A program made the translations under genes and the position numbers. From an uncultured Prevotellaceae bacterium (GTDB lineage Bacteria > Bacteroidota > Bacteroidia > Bacteroidales > Bacteroidaceae), in the NCBI GenBank assembly GCA_900319225.1, contig ONNV01000011.1:16483-80482 (forward strand): a stretch of 64,000 nucleotides of DNA, given 5' to 3'. Of this stretch, positions 44,673 to 58,022 are shown piece by piece; within the stretch, counting starts at the first letter, position 1; every line of letters begins with the position of its first letter. The notes below the pieces were generated by a model. The model searched no databases, was not told where the DNA came from, and saw only the letters and a program-made list of their open reading frames with translations.

Positions 44673-44897
44673 TTATGCTTCTAGACTATCCTTGGCGTTC
44701 TGGCCTTTACGCCTGGCCCTGTTCTTTCTCACGAAATAATACTGAATGGTAATTAATACCACGCCTACAGCGAGTATGACGGCATAACGGCCGGCCTTAC
44801 TGACGCCCCAATCTCCCAATAGGACGACAAGGACTGTCATTAGCAGATATATTGCGATGGATATGATTAGATTACGTGTCGTATGATCTTTGTCCAT
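44673..44897 (-). CDS. Small membrane protein, two predicted helices
   Basis: The 74-residue protein has hydrophobic helices at about 10-27 and 36-54, with a Lys/Arg-rich C-terminus (VRKNRARRKGQ) likely on the cytoplasmic side. No family recognised. It lies 14 bases after a similar-sized membrane protein on the same strand, and both point away from the trp operon's terminator. Confidence 0.6.
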   Translation of the reverse strand: MDKDHTTRNLIISIAIYLLMTVLVVLLGDWGVSKAGRYAVILAVGVVLITIQYYFVRKNRARRKGQNAKDSLEA

Positions 44898-44911
44898 AGT
44901 TGTGGGGAATA

Positions 44912-45127
44912 TTATGAGTTTGACTTATCTGAGTCTTGTTTATCCCACTTCTTCTTGGTGATAATCAGGATAAGGATGATTATTAAGAAGAAGCCCTTTA
45001 ATACAATGGCGGTATGCGCAACCTTGGGCAGATTGGGACAAAAAAAGTTGTATATCAAAAAACAGCCGCAGATAGCCGCGATTAAGAGAGATACATCTAA
45101 GATGATCCGTACGGTTTTGGGCTTCAT
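44912..45127 (-). CDS. Small membrane protein, two predicted helices
   Basis: The 71-residue protein has two helices (about 8-29 and 39-57) and a charged tail KKKWDKQDSDKSNS. It is not recognised. It forms a pair with the 74-residue membrane protein downstream; the sequences are not obviously related beyond the shared layout. No promoter is convincing. Confidence 0.6.
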   Translation of the reverse strand: MKPKTVRIILDVSLLIAAICGCFLIYNFFCPNLPKVAHTAIVLKGFFLIIILILIITKKKWDKQDSDKSNS

Positions 45128-45272
45128 AATTGTTAGAAAAGGGTTAGTATTTGCAAATTAAGGGATTATCCCTGGTATTTGCAATAGTAGCGCGGATGTG
45201 TTTTCCTGAAAGACGCAAAGCGAAACGATAATAATGCGTCAAAATTTAAAAATGGGGCATGACACAGGGAAC

Positions 45273-45324
45273 TCGTCTCGGTTTTATCAAATATCGGCTA
45301 AATATTCGTCTCGGTTTTATCAAA
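45273..45324 (+). repeat. 19-base direct repeat, two copies
   Basis: TCGTCTCGGTTTTATCAAA occurs at 45273-45291 and 45306-45324, separated by 14 bases, next to the trp operon terminator. It does not look like any other element in the window. Confidence 0.75.
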
Positions 45325-45328
45325 ATCA

Positions 45329-45358
45329 AACGGCCCCACAAATGATTGTGGGGCCGTT
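45329..45358 (-). terminator. trp operon terminator
   Basis: A 13-base perfect stem AACGGCCCCACAA / TTGTGGGGCCGTT with a four-base loop lies 21 bases beyond trpA on the minus strand and is followed there by TTTGATTTT. It can act in both directions. Confidence 0.85.
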
Positions 45359-45379
45359 ATCTGGTGATTCCGCCGGAAC

Positions 45380-46153
45380 TCAAACATTCAAAGCCTCCAT
45401 CAGGGCGCCGTATGCCCCATCTGCATCACCAAACTCCTCCAGCAACTGCACAAATTTGCTGCCAATTATGCATCCTGCAGCATTAGCCTGGGCACTCTCC
45501 AGGGTCTGGCGGTTGCTTATTCCAAAGCCAATCATGCGGGGATGCTTGAGACCCATGTCATTGACATGGTTAAAGTACTCCTGCTTGCGTGCATCAAACT
45601 CCTTCTGTGCACCTGTAGTGGCTGCAGAGCTTACCATATAGATAAAGCCGTCAGTGTTGTCATCTATAAAGCGGATACGCTTGTCGCTGGTCTCAGGGGT
45701 GATGAGCATGATGATGCGTACGTCATACTTATCGGCCACGGGCTTTACTGTCTCAAGATAGTCCTTGAACGGCAGGTCCGGTATTATCACACCGTCTATT
45801 CCGGTCTCGCTGCACTGTTTAAAGAAACTCTCGTAGCCAAACTGATATATGGGGTTAAGATATCCCATCAGCACCAGCGGCATAGTTACGTCCTTGCGGA
45901 TATCGGCCAGCTGGCTGAATAGCAGCCTTAGTGTCATTCCGTTTCTGAGAGCCTTGGTGGCGGCATCCTGGATTACGGGGCCGTCGGCCATGGGGTCACT
46001 GAACGGGATACCCACCTCAATCATGTCAACACCCTTCTGCTCAAGTGTGCGTATTATCTGTGCCGTGCTGTCAAGTGTGGGGTGTCCGGCGCAGAAATAG
46101 AGTGAAAGTATGCCATTCTTCTTGCTGGCAAACAAATTATTTATTCTGTTCAT
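45380..46153 (-). CDS. trpA: Tryptophan synthase alpha subunit
   Basis: TrpA releases indole from indole-3-glycerol phosphate and passes it to TrpB. The 257-residue protein shows the TIM-barrel motifs DMIEVGIPFSDPMADGPVIQ (catalytic Glu/Asp region), GVIIPDLPF and VGFGIS-like GFGISNRQTLE. It is the last gene of the operon and overlaps trpF by 17 bases. Nothing is missing. Confidence 0.97.
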   Translation of the reverse strand: MNRINNLFASKKNGILSLYFCAGHPTLDSTAQIIRTLEQKGVDMIEVGIPFSDPMADGPVIQDAATKALRNGMTLRLLFSQLADIRKDVTMPLVLMGYLNPIYQFGYESFFKQCSETGIDGVIIPDLPFKDYLETVKPVADKYDVRIIMLITPETSDKRIRFIDDNTDGFIYMVSSAATTGAQKEFDARKQEYFNHVNDMGLKHPRMIGFGISNRQTLESAQANAAGCIIGSKFVQLLEEFGDADGAYGALMEALNV

Positions 46154-46766
46154 AGTTGCGTATGTTATTGATAAATATACTCAGTTTTGTAATATCCTTA
46201 AGTGCAGGTTCGGTCTCAAAGCGGCTGTTCAGGTCAATGCCGGCAAATAGAGGGTGGCGTATTGACATGATCCTATCTTCCATATCGGGGCCGATACCTC
46301 CGGCCAGCAGGAACTGCTTGCTTCCGTGGTAGCTCTGCAGTAGGCTCCATTCAAATTCCCGGCCGCTACCGCCCCACCCACTGCATTTGGTGTCAAACAG
46401 CAGCATGTCAACTGCGTCCTCCTGCTCATACTCTGCGCATTGCTCAAAATCCGCGGCCGTATCCACCGATATGGCTTTAATAACGGGCAGTCCGGTAATA
46501 AGGTGGATGATATGGCATAGCTGGGCTGATTCATTGCCATGAAGCTGTATGCGGTTAAGCCTGTACTCGGTAGCCTTGACCTGTACATACTCTGGCTCGG
46601 GATTGACAAAGACCCCTACTCTCTGCAAGTCAGGCAGATAATCCGGCTTACAGCTCACATAGCGCTTGCTCCCCGGCCATAACATGAATCCCATCATATC
46701 AGGATGTAGATTCTCCACATCCCTGATATTGAGACTGTCACGCATTCCGCATACCTTTATTTTCAT
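46137..46766 (-). CDS. trpF: Phosphoribosylanthranilate isomerase
   Basis: The 209-residue TIM barrel begins KIKVCGMRD (catalytic Cys) and has QLHGNESAQLC, a catalytic Asp in LLFDTKCSGWGGSG and LLAGGIGPDM near the phosphate site. It converts PRA to CdRP, step three of the branch. It overlaps both neighbours (4 bases with trpC). Confidence 0.95.
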   Translation of the reverse strand: MKIKVCGMRDSLNIRDVENLHPDMMGFMLWPGSKRYVSCKPDYLPDLQRVGVFVNPEPEYVQVKATEYRLNRIQLHGNESAQLCHIIHLITGLPVIKAISVDTAADFEQCAEYEQEDAVDMLLFDTKCSGWGGSGREFEWSLLQSYHGSKQFLLAGGIGPDMEDRIMSIRHPLFAGIDLNSRFETEPALKDITKLSIFINNIRNYEQNK

Positions 46767-47554
46767 ATCCTTTCAATGAATTGTTTAAGTGCCAGACCCG
46801 GGTCCTTCTCTTTCATAAAGCACTCTCCCATAAGGAATCCACGGAATCCGGCTGCGCGCAATTGGCGTACCGTATCGGGGTTGCTTATGCCGCTCTCGCT
46901 CACTTTAACGGCCTCTGTAGCCATTTTCTCCGCCAAACGGAAAGAGTTGGCCACATCTGTGTGGAAAGTGCCCAGATTGCGGTTGTTTATGCCGGCCATA
47001 TCGGGCTCACAATCAAGATATTCCAGCTCATCCTCAGAGTGCATCTCAAGCAGAACCTCCAGCTTAAGGTCATGGGCGGTACGTGTCAGTGAACGGCACT
47101 GATCCTTACTCAGGTCGGCTGCAATAAGCAGTACCGCATCGGCACCAACCAGGCGGGCCTCAAAAAGCTGATACTCATCAATGATGAACTCCTTGCGCAG
47201 GATCGGGATATCCACGGCCTGACGTACCTGAGGAATGAAATCCAGTGTGCCGCCAAAATACTTGTTGTCAGTAAGTATGCTCAGGGCCGATGCTCCACCG
47301 GCTGCGTACATGGGCACCACATCCATAGGCTTGGCATCCTCATGGATCCAGCCTTTTGATGGGCTCTTGCGCTTGAATTCGGCAATGATACCGTAGGGGC
47401 TGGAGGCCAGTGAACGGCTCATGCTGTAGGCGCTGATGCCGGCGGCCATAAGACGTTCCACACGGGCATAGAGGTCACGGGGTGAAACAAGCTGCTTCTG
47501 CTGCTCCACCTCCACCCTCTTGAAAGCCACTATTTCCTGCAGTATGTCTTGCAT
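46763..47554 (-). CDS. trpC: Indole-3-glycerol-phosphate synthase
   Basis: The 263-residue TIM barrel has EFKRKSPSKGWI (catalytic Lys), PILRKEFIIDEYQ and AVKVSESGISN. It closes the indole ring from CdRP. Unlike E. coli, it is not fused to TrpF. Its start shares the base 47554 with the trpD stop. Confidence 0.96.
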   Translation of the reverse strand: MQDILQEIVAFKRVEVEQQKQLVSPRDLYARVERLMAAGISAYSMSRSLASSPYGIIAEFKRKSPSKGWIHEDAKPMDVVPMYAAGGASALSILTDNKYFGGTLDFIPQVRQAVDIPILRKEFIIDEYQLFEARLVGADAVLLIAADLSKDQCRSLTRTAHDLKLEVLLEMHSEDELEYLDCEPDMAGINNRNLGTFHTDVANSFRLAEKMATEAVKVSESGISNPDTVRQLRAAGFRGFLMGECFMKEKDPGLALKQFIERI

Positions 47555-48549
47555 TACTGATTGATTTCTACAAATTTACGGAATGCTGCCAATGCGCGGC
47601 CACTTTCCAGTGACTCACGTGCGGCTGCCACGCTGTCCTCAATGCTCATGTTGCGGTCCATAATACCTATACCGCAGGCGGCGTTGGCTATGATTACGCT
47701 CTTCTGGGCATCGGTAGCCTTACCCTCAAGTACATTGTCAAAGATTGCCTTTGCCTCCTGGATAGTGTTGCCACCATAGATATCTGAGGGTGATACATAG
47801 TCAAGACCCATATCCTTGGGGGTGTATACCTTCTCGTAGAAGTTGGTTACCACCTTGAATCCGCTGGTAAGTGATATCTCGTCATATCCGTCATAGCTGG
47901 TGATTACACCAAAGTTGTCACCTATGCGCTGATGGATGTTCACGTACAGACGCAGCTGAGCCTGTGTGGCGGTTCCGTGCAGGGAGTTCTTGGGATGGCA
48001 GGGGTTTACGAGCGGTCCCAGCAGGTTGAAGCAAGTGGGTATGGCCAGAGCCTTGCGTGTGGGTCCTACAAATTTCATTCCGTAGGCAAACAGCGGTGCG
48101 TGGAAGTAGCATACACCTGCCTCATCGAGCGATCGGCGCAGGATGTCAGGGTTGTCGGTGAACTTTACTCCGTGCTCCTGCAGCACGTTGCTGGCGCCGC
48201 TTACGCTGCTGCTGCCGCCGTTTCCGTGCTTGGTAACCTTGTAGCCGGCTCCAGCAATGACGAATGCCGAGCAGGTGCTTATGTTGAACGTGTTCTTACC
48301 GTCACCGCCTGTACCTACTATGTCAAGAGTGTTCTCCTGATCCAGGTCTATGTGCTTACCGGTCTCCAGCAGGCCCTGGCGCAGGCCCAGAAGCTCATCT
48401 ACAGTCACTCCACGGGTCTGAATGGCCATAAGCAGAGCGGCTATCTGCTGGTCGTTGTACTTACCGTCAATAATGTTGAGCATGATGCTGTGTGTCTCCT
48501 CCTGAGTCAGTGTGGCACCGTCAATAAGTTTCAAAAGATACTGTTTCAT
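47554..48549 (-). CDS. trpD: Anthranilate phosphoribosyltransferase
   Basis: The 331-residue protein has the PRPP-binding GTGGDGKNTFNIST and KHGNGGSSSVSGASNVLQ, and NLLGPLVNP. It transfers phosphoribose to anthranilate. It is a stand-alone enzyme, not fused to TrpG as in enterobacteria; trpG is 13 bases upstream. Confidence 0.97.
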   Translation of the reverse strand: MKQYLLKLIDGATLTQEETHSIMLNIIDGKYNDQQIAALLMAIQTRGVTVDELLGLRQGLLETGKHIDLDQENTLDIVGTGGDGKNTFNISTCSAFVIAGAGYKVTKHGNGGSSSVSGASNVLQEHGVKFTDNPDILRRSLDEAGVCYFHAPLFAYGMKFVGPTRKALAIPTCFNLLGPLVNPCHPKNSLHGTATQAQLRLYVNIHQRIGDNFGVITSYDGYDEISLTSGFKVVTNFYEKVYTPKDMGLDYVSPSDIYGGNTIQEAKAIFDNVLEGKATDAQKSVIIANAACGIGIMDRNMSIEDSVAAARESLESGRALAAFRKFVEINQ

Positions 48550-48562
48550 ATAGCAATGTTAT

Positions 48563-49132
48563 TTATTTGTTATTCAACCAATTATTAAGGATAGTCTTAC
48601 CTTGGGGAGTCAGTACGCTCTCTGGGTGGAACTGAATTCCTCGGATATCGAACTCGCGGTGTTTCAAGGACATTATGTACCCGTCATCACTGCGGCTGGT
48701 CACCTCAAGGCACTGCGGAAGGTCGTTGTCATCGACCACCCAAGAGTGGTAGCGCCCTACCTCAAGGTCCGATGCAAGACCCTCAAACAGATAATCCTGT
48801 GCCGTGAGATGTGCCGGAGTAGCCACTCCGTGTACCACATTACCTATATTGAGCAACTTGGCACCGAATGCCTCGCCAATGGCCTGATGTCCCAGGCAGA
48901 TGCCTAAGATGGGCTTGCGTCCTGCATACGCCTTGATAACCTGAGGCATAAGACCTGCCTCGCTGGGAATGCCGGGACCCGGAGAGAGCACAATCTTGTC
49001 AAACTGCTCCAGATCCTCAATGCGGAACTTGTCATTACGAACTACTGTCACACTTGCTCCGAGCTCCTTGAGCAGGTGGCTCAGATTGTATGTGAATGAG
49101 TCATAATTGTCTATTATTACGGTCTTTATCAT
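48563..49132 (-). CDS. trpG: Anthranilate synthase glutaminase subunit
   Basis: The 189-residue class I amidotransferase has the nucleophile elbow LGICLGHQAIGEAFG (Cys) and the His-Glu pair in QFHPESVLTPQG. It supplies ammonia from glutamine to TrpE. Its start overlaps the trpE stop in a four-base ATGA overlap. Dual use in folate synthesis (as PabA) is possible in this phylum. Confidence 0.95.
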   Translation of the reverse strand: MIKTVIIDNYDSFTYNLSHLLKELGASVTVVRNDKFRIEDLEQFDKIVLSPGPGIPSEAGLMPQVIKAYAGRKPILGICLGHQAIGEAFGAKLLNIGNVVHGVATPAHLTAQDYLFEGLASDLEVGRYHSWVVDDNDLPQCLEVTSRSDDGYIMSLKHREFDIRGIQFHPESVLTPQGKTILNNWLNNK

Positions 49133-50529
49133 AACTTCTCTGCCATTTGGATAGCCTTGCGCAGTGCGCCCAGCTTGTTGTTAACCTCCTGTAACTCATA
49201 CTCAACGTCGCTCTTGGCAACTATGCCGCCTCCGGCCTGGAACCACAGCTCACCGTTACGGCTCACAAAGGTGCGTATGGTGATGGCCTGGTTCAAGTCT
49301 CCGTTGAATCCTATAAAGCCGATGCAGCCGCCGTAGGCACCGCGGTTATGCGGCTCATACTCACTTATAAGCTGCATGGCGCGTACCTTGGGCGCACCAC
49401 TAAGTGTGCCGGCCGGGAAAGTGTCAATGAATGCACGTACCGGGTCAGCGCCTTCATCGAGTGTGCCCGATACGCGGCTTACCAGGTGAATTACATGGCT
49501 GTAGTATTGCATATCCTTGTAAAAGTCTATGTGAACGTTGTGGCAGTTGCGGCTCAGGTCGTTACGGGCCAGATCCACCAGCATCACGTGCTCGGCATTC
49601 TCCTTGGGATCATTCTTAAGGTAGAGGGCATTCTCGCGGTCCTGCTCGGCATTACCGGTACGCTTGGTGGTTCCGGCAATGGGATCGATGTATGCCTGTC
49701 GGCCCTGAATGCGGCAGTGAGTCTCGGGGCTTGAACCGAATATCCTGAACCCGCCAAAGTCAAAGTAGAACAGATACGGACTGGGATTGATGCTCCTCAG
49801 GGCACGGTACAGTTGGAAATCATCGCCGGTGAAGGACTGCTTGAAACGGCGTGAGAGCACAATCTGGAATACATCTCCGCGCTTGCAGTGGGCAATTCCG
49901 CGGCGTATGTTCTCACGGTGTTCATCATCGGTCAGGGTGCTGGTGCAGTCACCTACCGCATGGAATCCGAATGTGCGGAACGTATGGGAACTCAGGCTGT
50001 GCTCAAACTTATCAAGTGAACTTTCCTCACCTTCACCCAACAACTCAATGAGAGTCAGTTCATTGCTGTAATGGTCAAATACCGCGATGCTCTTAAAGAG
50101 CGTGTACTGCATATCGGCCGCATCATTCTCCTTCTGGGTCTCGTCCTTGATGCTTATGTTCTCAAAGTAGCGTACGGCGTTGAATGTGGTGAATCCGTAC
50201 AGGCCGCAGTAGTTGCTGCCCTCGCCCTCTATGCTAAACTGGCTCAGGAAATCATTTATTAGCCTGGCAGTGTCATAATCGGCACTGATGGCGTGCTCCT
50301 GCGTGGTTCCGTCGGGCAGCAGCATGGTTCCTACGCCATGAGCAATGCTGACTGTGGCAATGGGATTGATGGCAATGAATGACTTGGAGTTCTCAACGCC
50401 GTGATAATCAGAACTCTCCATGAGTACACTCTGTGAGTAGAGGTCACGTACGTTAAGGTATGCCGTTACTGGAGTGAGCAAATCACCTGCCACTTTACGG
50501 CTAGCTGTAAGGTATTTAAATTGCGTCAT
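49129..50529 (-). CDS. trpE: Anthranilate synthase component I
   Basis: The 466-residue chorismate-using enzyme has [46 protein letters not shown] and [12 protein letters not shown], all typical of TrpE. The [16 protein letters not shown] block near the N-terminus contains the SxxxxxxxxxS-type Trp feedback region expected of regulated TrpE. It overlaps trpB by 14 bases at its start and trpG by 4 at its end. Confidence 0.96.
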   Translation of the reverse strand: MTQFKYLTASRKVAGDLLTPVTAYLNVRDLYSQSVLMESSDYHGVENSKSFIAINPIATVSIAHGVGTMLLPDGTTQEHAISADYDTARLINDFLSQFSIEGEGSNYCGLYGFTTFNAVRYFENISIKDETQKENDAADMQYTLFKSIAVFDHYSNELTLIELLGEGEESSLDKFEHSLSSHTFRTFGFHAVGDCTSTLTDDEHRENIRRGIAHCKRGDVFQIVLSRRFKQSFTGDDFQLYRALRSINPSPYLFYFDFGGFRIFGSSPETHCRIQGRQAYIDPIAGTTKRTGNAEQDRENALYLKNDPKENAEHVMLVDLARNDLSRNCHNVHIDFYKDMQYYSHVIHLVSRVSGTLDEGADPVRAFIDTFPAGTLSGAPKVRAMQLISEYEPHNRGAYGGCIGFIGFNGDLNQAITIRTFVSRNGELWFQAGGGIVAKSDVEYELQEVNNKLGALRKAIQMAEKL

Positions 50530-51718
50530 AATCTATCTCGTCTTTATGTTTAAGGTATGTTGTAAGGTCTTTGTCGCCGCGGCCGCTTACGGTAAGCACA
50601 ACCACATCGTCTTGGCGGAACTTCATCTTGGGCAGCATGGCCAGCGCGTGGCTGCTCTCCAGTGCCGGGATGATACCCTCAAGTCTGGTCAGCTCAAATG
50701 CGGCCTGCAGGGCCTCATTGTCGTTTACGGCCATCACCTGGGCGCGTCCGGTCTTGTACAGGTTGCAGTGTATGGGGCCTGTGCCGGGATAATCCAGTCC
50801 GGCCGATATTGAATAAGGCTCTATGATCTGGCCATCAGGGGTCTGCATCACCATGATACGGCTGCCGTGCAGTATTCCGGGAGTTCCTATCTCCATCGAT
50901 GCGGCGGTCTGCGGGGTGTCTATACCCATTCCTCCGGCCTCGCCCAGAACCAGCTTAACGCGCTCATCATCAATATAATGATAGATTGTTCCTGCAGCGT
51001 TGCTGCCTCCGCCTACGCATGCCATCAGATAGTCGGGATAGTCACGTCCCTCTTTCTCCATAAGCTGCTCCTTAATCTCGGCCGATATCACGCTCTGCAA
51101 TCTGGCCACCATATCAGGATAAGGGTGCGGACCTACGGTACTGCCAATGATATAGAATGTGTCGGCAGGATGACAGCACCAGTCACGTATAGCCTCGTTT
51201 GTAGCGTCCTTAAGGGTCTTGTTGCCGCTGTAAACGGGCATCACCTCAGCCCCCAGCATACGCATGCGCTCCACGTTCACTGCCTGGCGCTCCACATCCA
51301 GCGCACCCATATAAACCCTGCAGGGCATATTCATGAGCGCGCATACGGTTGCTGTGGCTACGCCGTGCTGCCCGGCACCGGTCTCGGCAATGATGCGTGT
51401 CTTGCCCATGCGCTTGGCCAGCAGGATCTGTCCTATTGAGTTGTTTATCTTATGGGCACCGGTGTGGTTCAGGTCCTCACGCTTAAGGTAGAGCTTGCAG
51501 CCGTATTTCTGGCTCATGCGTGATGCGTAATACAGCGGGCTGGGACGGCCTACATAGTCGCGCAGCAGTGCATGGTACTCTTTCTTGAACTCCGGGCTCT
51601 CAATAATGGGCAGGTAGCTCTCCTTAAGTGTCTCTACGGTTTTGTAGAGTATCTCAGGGATATATGCACCTCCAAACTCTCCGTAGTATCCGTTACTGTC
51701 AATCTGATAAGTATTCAT
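50516..51718 (-). CDS. trpB: Tryptophan synthase beta subunit
   Basis: From the ATG at 51718 the protein has 400 residues and starts [21 protein letters not shown]. The PLP lysine lies in [10 protein letters not shown], and GGGSNAAG binds the cofactor phosphate. It makes tryptophan from indole and serine. Codons upstream to 51805 are in frame but contain the attenuator hairpin, so they are excluded. trpB first in the operon is the normal Bacteroidota order. Confidence 0.97.
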   Translation of the reverse strand: MNTYQIDSNGYYGEFGGAYIPEILYKTVETLKESYLPIIESPEFKKEYHALLRDYVGRPSPLYYASRMSQKYGCKLYLKREDLNHTGAHKINNSIGQILLAKRMGKTRIIAETGAGQHGVATATVCALMNMPCRVYMGALDVERQAVNVERMRMLGAEVMPVYSGNKTLKDATNEAIRDWCCHPADTFYIIGSTVGPHPYPDMVARLQSVISAEIKEQLMEKEGRDYPDYLMACVGGGSNAAGTIYHYIDDERVKLVLGEAGGMGIDTPQTAASMEIGTPGILHGSRIMVMQTPDGQIIEPYSISAGLDYPGTGPIHCNLYKTGRAQVMAVNDNEALQAAFELTRLEGIIPALESSHALAMLPKMKFRQDDVVVLTVSGRGDKDLTTYLKHKDEIDYDAI

Positions 51719-51757
51719 ATTATGTCGTTGTTTATTATCCGTTGTTGGAATTTCATT

Positions 51758-51790
51758 AAAAAAGGCCCTCCGTGAGTAACGAAGAGCCTT
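51758..51790 (-). terminator. trp attenuator terminator
   Basis: On the minus strand AAGGCTCTTCGT pairs with ACGGAGGGCCTT (two G-U pairs), followed directly by TTTT and further Ts. It lies between the leader peptide and trpB, the position of an attenuator. The 3' arm contains CTCACG (51771-51776), complementary to CGTGAG at the leader stop codon (51827-51832), giving a possible competing antiterminator stem. Confidence 0.85.
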
Positions 51791-51827
51791 ATATCTATCA
51801 TTCATTTCAGGGAATGGCTTTCTAACC

Positions 51828-51884
51828 TCACGATATTTTGTACCTTGAGTTCTGCCACCACCAAAATGAAAGATTCATTGTCAT
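51828..51884 (-). CDS. trpL: trp operon leader peptide with three tandem Trp codons
   Basis: An 18-codon frame reads [18 protein letters not shown], with TGG-TGG-TGG at 51855-51863, and ends TGA. A second ATG at 51876-51878 is also possible. It is the first reading frame after the trp promoter and is followed by an intrinsic terminator before trpB. This is the standard design of attenuation: a ribosome stalled for charged tRNA-Trp leaves the CGTGAG region free to pair and stop the terminator from forming. The ORF is too short to appear in size-filtered gene predictions. Confidence 0.85.
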   Translation of the reverse strand: MTMNLSFWWWQNSRYKIS

Positions 51885-51913
51885 TATTCTGCTTTTATGC
51901 TTGTTTCGTGCTG

Positions 51914-51947
51914 CAAAGTTATTCAAAAGTTCAATATGCAATGCAAA
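51914..51947 (-). promoter_or_regulatory. trp operon promoter (TTTG-N22-TAACTTTG)
   Basis: On the minus strand TAACTTTG (51914-51921) is a perfect -7 box with TTTG 22 bases upstream (51944-51947). Transcription would begin about 20 bases before the leader peptide start. Confidence 0.75.
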
Positions 51948-51966
51948 TCTGTGACTTTTTTTTGCA

Positions 51967-52256
51967 CGAGAGATTTAAGGGTGTTTGTATCGGAACTGCT
52001 GGAAGTTTTCCAGTTGCAGTAGCTGAACCATCTGTTCCGGGAGATCATCAGTGCAGCAGCGTTAAGCGGAGAGCCCTGAAGGATCCCGTTAAGAACGGCG
52101 CTTGTTCGAGGAACGTTAGGCCCCCGAAGGGGGACTATAAGGACGAGTTCGCCGTTTAGGGTCCGTAGGGGTTCGGAGTAGCTGCGGAACGTTGTCTCCC
52201 GGAACAGATGGTTCAGCGTAGCTTAGTTTCCGATACGAACGCCCTTAAATCTCTCG
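51967..52256. repeat. 290 bp nested imperfect palindrome
   Basis: Outer arms of about 30 bases (51967-51996 and 52226-52256, starting CGAGAGATTTAAGGG) differ at three positions. A 23-base inner arm GCTGAACCATCTGTTCCGGG (plus AGA) at 52022-52044 is matched exactly in inverted form at 52195-52217. Further pairing and a CCCCCGAAGGGGG loop lie at the centre. It fills the space between the trp promoter and the HAD gene and includes that gene's last codons. Confidence 0.85.
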
Positions 52257-52862
52257 TTTGACGAGGACAGAATTCAAGATGGGAAGTAACTCTTGGGCAC
52301 TGCCGGGATAGACAATACCTTCCATACCTAATGCCTTTGCAGCATCGACATTGTCCTTTCGGTCATCGATGAAAACGCATTCCTGGGGCTTGAGATTGTA
52401 TTTTGAGAGCAGCACCTGATATATGGCAGGGTCAGGTTTTGCCAGCTTTACGGAACTTGACACCACGTAGTTGTCAATGTTACCAATGGTCTTGAAGCGG
52501 TGGCGGGCCTCTTCAAAGGTCTCGGCAGGCCAGTTTGTAAGACCATAGACCCCCACTCCTTTTGCTTTGAGGCCCTGGATGATATCCAGCATGCCAGGCA
52601 AATCACCATGGCACATATCAAACCAGCGGTCACGGAACATGGCTATAGGCTCAGCGTACTGCGGATACTTTTTCTGCAGGTCTGCCACACATACATCCAT
52701 TGTTTCACCGCTGTCCATACGGGTAAACCACTCACGGTTGCAGACATTATCAGTAAAGAATCGGCATTTATCCTCGTCGCCACCAAAATAAGGCAGGAAC
52801 AGATATGCGGGATTCCAGTCTACAAGTACATTGCCAAAGTCAAAGATGACGCTTTTAATCAT
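52245..52862 (-). CDS. HAD-family hydrolase (subfamily IA)
   Basis: The 205-residue protein begins KSVIFDFGNVLVDWNP; the second Asp of the usual DxDGT is replaced by the FDFGNVL form common in HAD-IA haloacid-dehalogenase/epoxide-type enzymes. Motif II is in GLTNWPAE, the Lys in VSSSVKLAKPDPAIYQ, and the metal Asp pair in VFIDDRKDN. It is a phosphatase-type enzyme of unknown substrate. It overlaps the M23 gene by 8 bases. Its last five codons and stop lie within the large palindrome. Confidence 0.88.
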   Translation of the reverse strand: MIKSVIFDFGNVLVDWNPAYLFLPYFGGDEDKCRFFTDNVCNREWFTRMDSGETMDVCVADLQKKYPQYAEPIAMFRDRWFDMCHGDLPGMLDIIQGLKAKGVGVYGLTNWPAETFEEARHRFKTIGNIDNYVVSSSVKLAKPDPAIYQVLLSKYNLKPQECVFIDDRKDNVDAAKALGMEGIVYPGSAQELLPILNSVLVKREI

Positions 52863-54131
52863 TTGATTGTGTGTTTACTATAGTATCAGTCTGTAAGCTG
52901 TCTGCAACTGATAATCCTACCATTTTCATGTAACCGCTTACAGCCTTGAGATACTCCGGCATGTCATCCTCCTTGATGGGATCGACAGCCGGCAGGTCCA
53001 TGCGCAAGGGGTCAATGGCAGTTCCGTTCTTGAATACGCGGTAATCCAGGTGCGGTCCGGTTGCGGTGCCGGTCATGCCAACAAAACCGATAAGCTGGCC
53101 CTGCGATACATGGGTACCCACGCTTATGCCCTTGGCAAAGCCTTTAAGGTGCATGTACTCAGTGGTATAGGTTGAGTTGTGCTTGATCTTGATGTAGTTG
53201 CCGCCCCCCTTGCTGTCCCACGCCCTGGCAGTTACCACACCGTCACCTACAGAGTATACCGGAGTGCCCGACGGTGCTGCATAGTCAACGCCGTGATGCG
53301 CACGCACAATCTTCTTGATGGGGTGCAGACGGGCCTCGGAGAACTTTGAACTGATACGTGAGTAGCTCAGCGGCGCCTTAAGGAAGGCACGGCGCAGGCT
53401 GGTACCGTTCTCATCAAAGTACTCGCCACGTTCATTATGGTATGTGTATCGGAAAGCATAATGGTCCTTGCCCGATGTTATGAAATTGGCCGCAAGGATA
53501 TGTCCGGTGGCGACCCTTACGGTATCGGCATAGAGTTCCTGATAATAGACTGAGAATGAGTCCTTACGCTGGATACCAAAGAAATCAATGGTCCAGGAGT
53601 AGATGTCCGACAGCATTCCGGCCAGGTCAGGGGCAGCCCCCTGCTCTATCATTGCGTTCCAGAGTGAAGACTCTATGCTTCCGCTTATATAGTTGAGCAC
53701 AGTGTCTACCGGAAGTGTGCCTACGTAGCTGTAAATGCTGTCTGCCAACGAGTAAACGGCATAATCAGTCTTGTTGATGTCATAGACAAAATAACGCACG
53801 CGGGCCACGGAATCCTGGTCACGCAGCAGATGGTATGTCTTGCCGGCCTGGATCTTACGCACGCTCCATGTATCATTCGACGACAGTTCCATATAATGTA
53901 TGGTCTGCATGGATACGCCGTTACGGTTCAGTATGGTCGATACCAGCTCGTTACGGCCTACAACGCCGTCTTCTACGTCAAGGCTGTCAATGCATACTCC
54001 CCATCGGATGGTAGGCTCAGGCTCAAAAAAAGTCTCATCACCCTGATTACCGGATATGACGCGGTTTTTCCCGAAATTACAGGATGCGAGCGATATAAGT
54101 ATCGCGGTCAGTAATATGATCGGCCGGTACT

Positions 54132-54135
<4 letters not shown>
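52855..54135 (-). CDS. M23-family peptidase lipoprotein
   Basis: The 426-residue protein has a lipoprotein signal (LISLASC, Cys19), a non-catalytic N-terminal region and a C-terminal LytM/M23 domain with HHGVDYAAPSGTPV and GTATGPHLDYR. The usual HxH motif reads HxD; the first metal His/Asp pair is present. M23 enzymes cleave peptidoglycan cross-links or serve as their activators. The Asp substitution could alter metal binding. Overlaps dapA by 4 bases and the HAD gene by 8, so it belongs to the ligA-dapA-M23-HAD operon. Confidence 0.88.
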
Positions 54136-57804
<3,669 letters not shown>

Positions 57805-57923
57805 TAACCATCCGGCGGATTTCTCGCCGCTTCGCGGCTCGGTTTCCCATTTATATGTTTCCATTAATACCCAGCCAATGAATTGGCTGGCTACCCCTAT
57901 CATGTGCCTAGCGGCACAAGCTA

Positions 57924-57972
57924 ATGCCGTAGGCATTGGATACGGGTAGCCAGCCGTTTCAACGGCTGGGTC
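57924..57972 (+). repeat. Dispersed element C, copy 1
   Basis: ATGCCGTAGGCATTGG followed by GGGTAGCCAGCC-GTTTCAAC-GGCTGGGT. A second copy with the same order is at 63782-63829. Confidence 0.75.
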
Positions 57973-58022
57973 TTTCCAAACATAAATACGTTTCCCCGTG
58001 CGTGTCCCTAATCCGCAGATAG

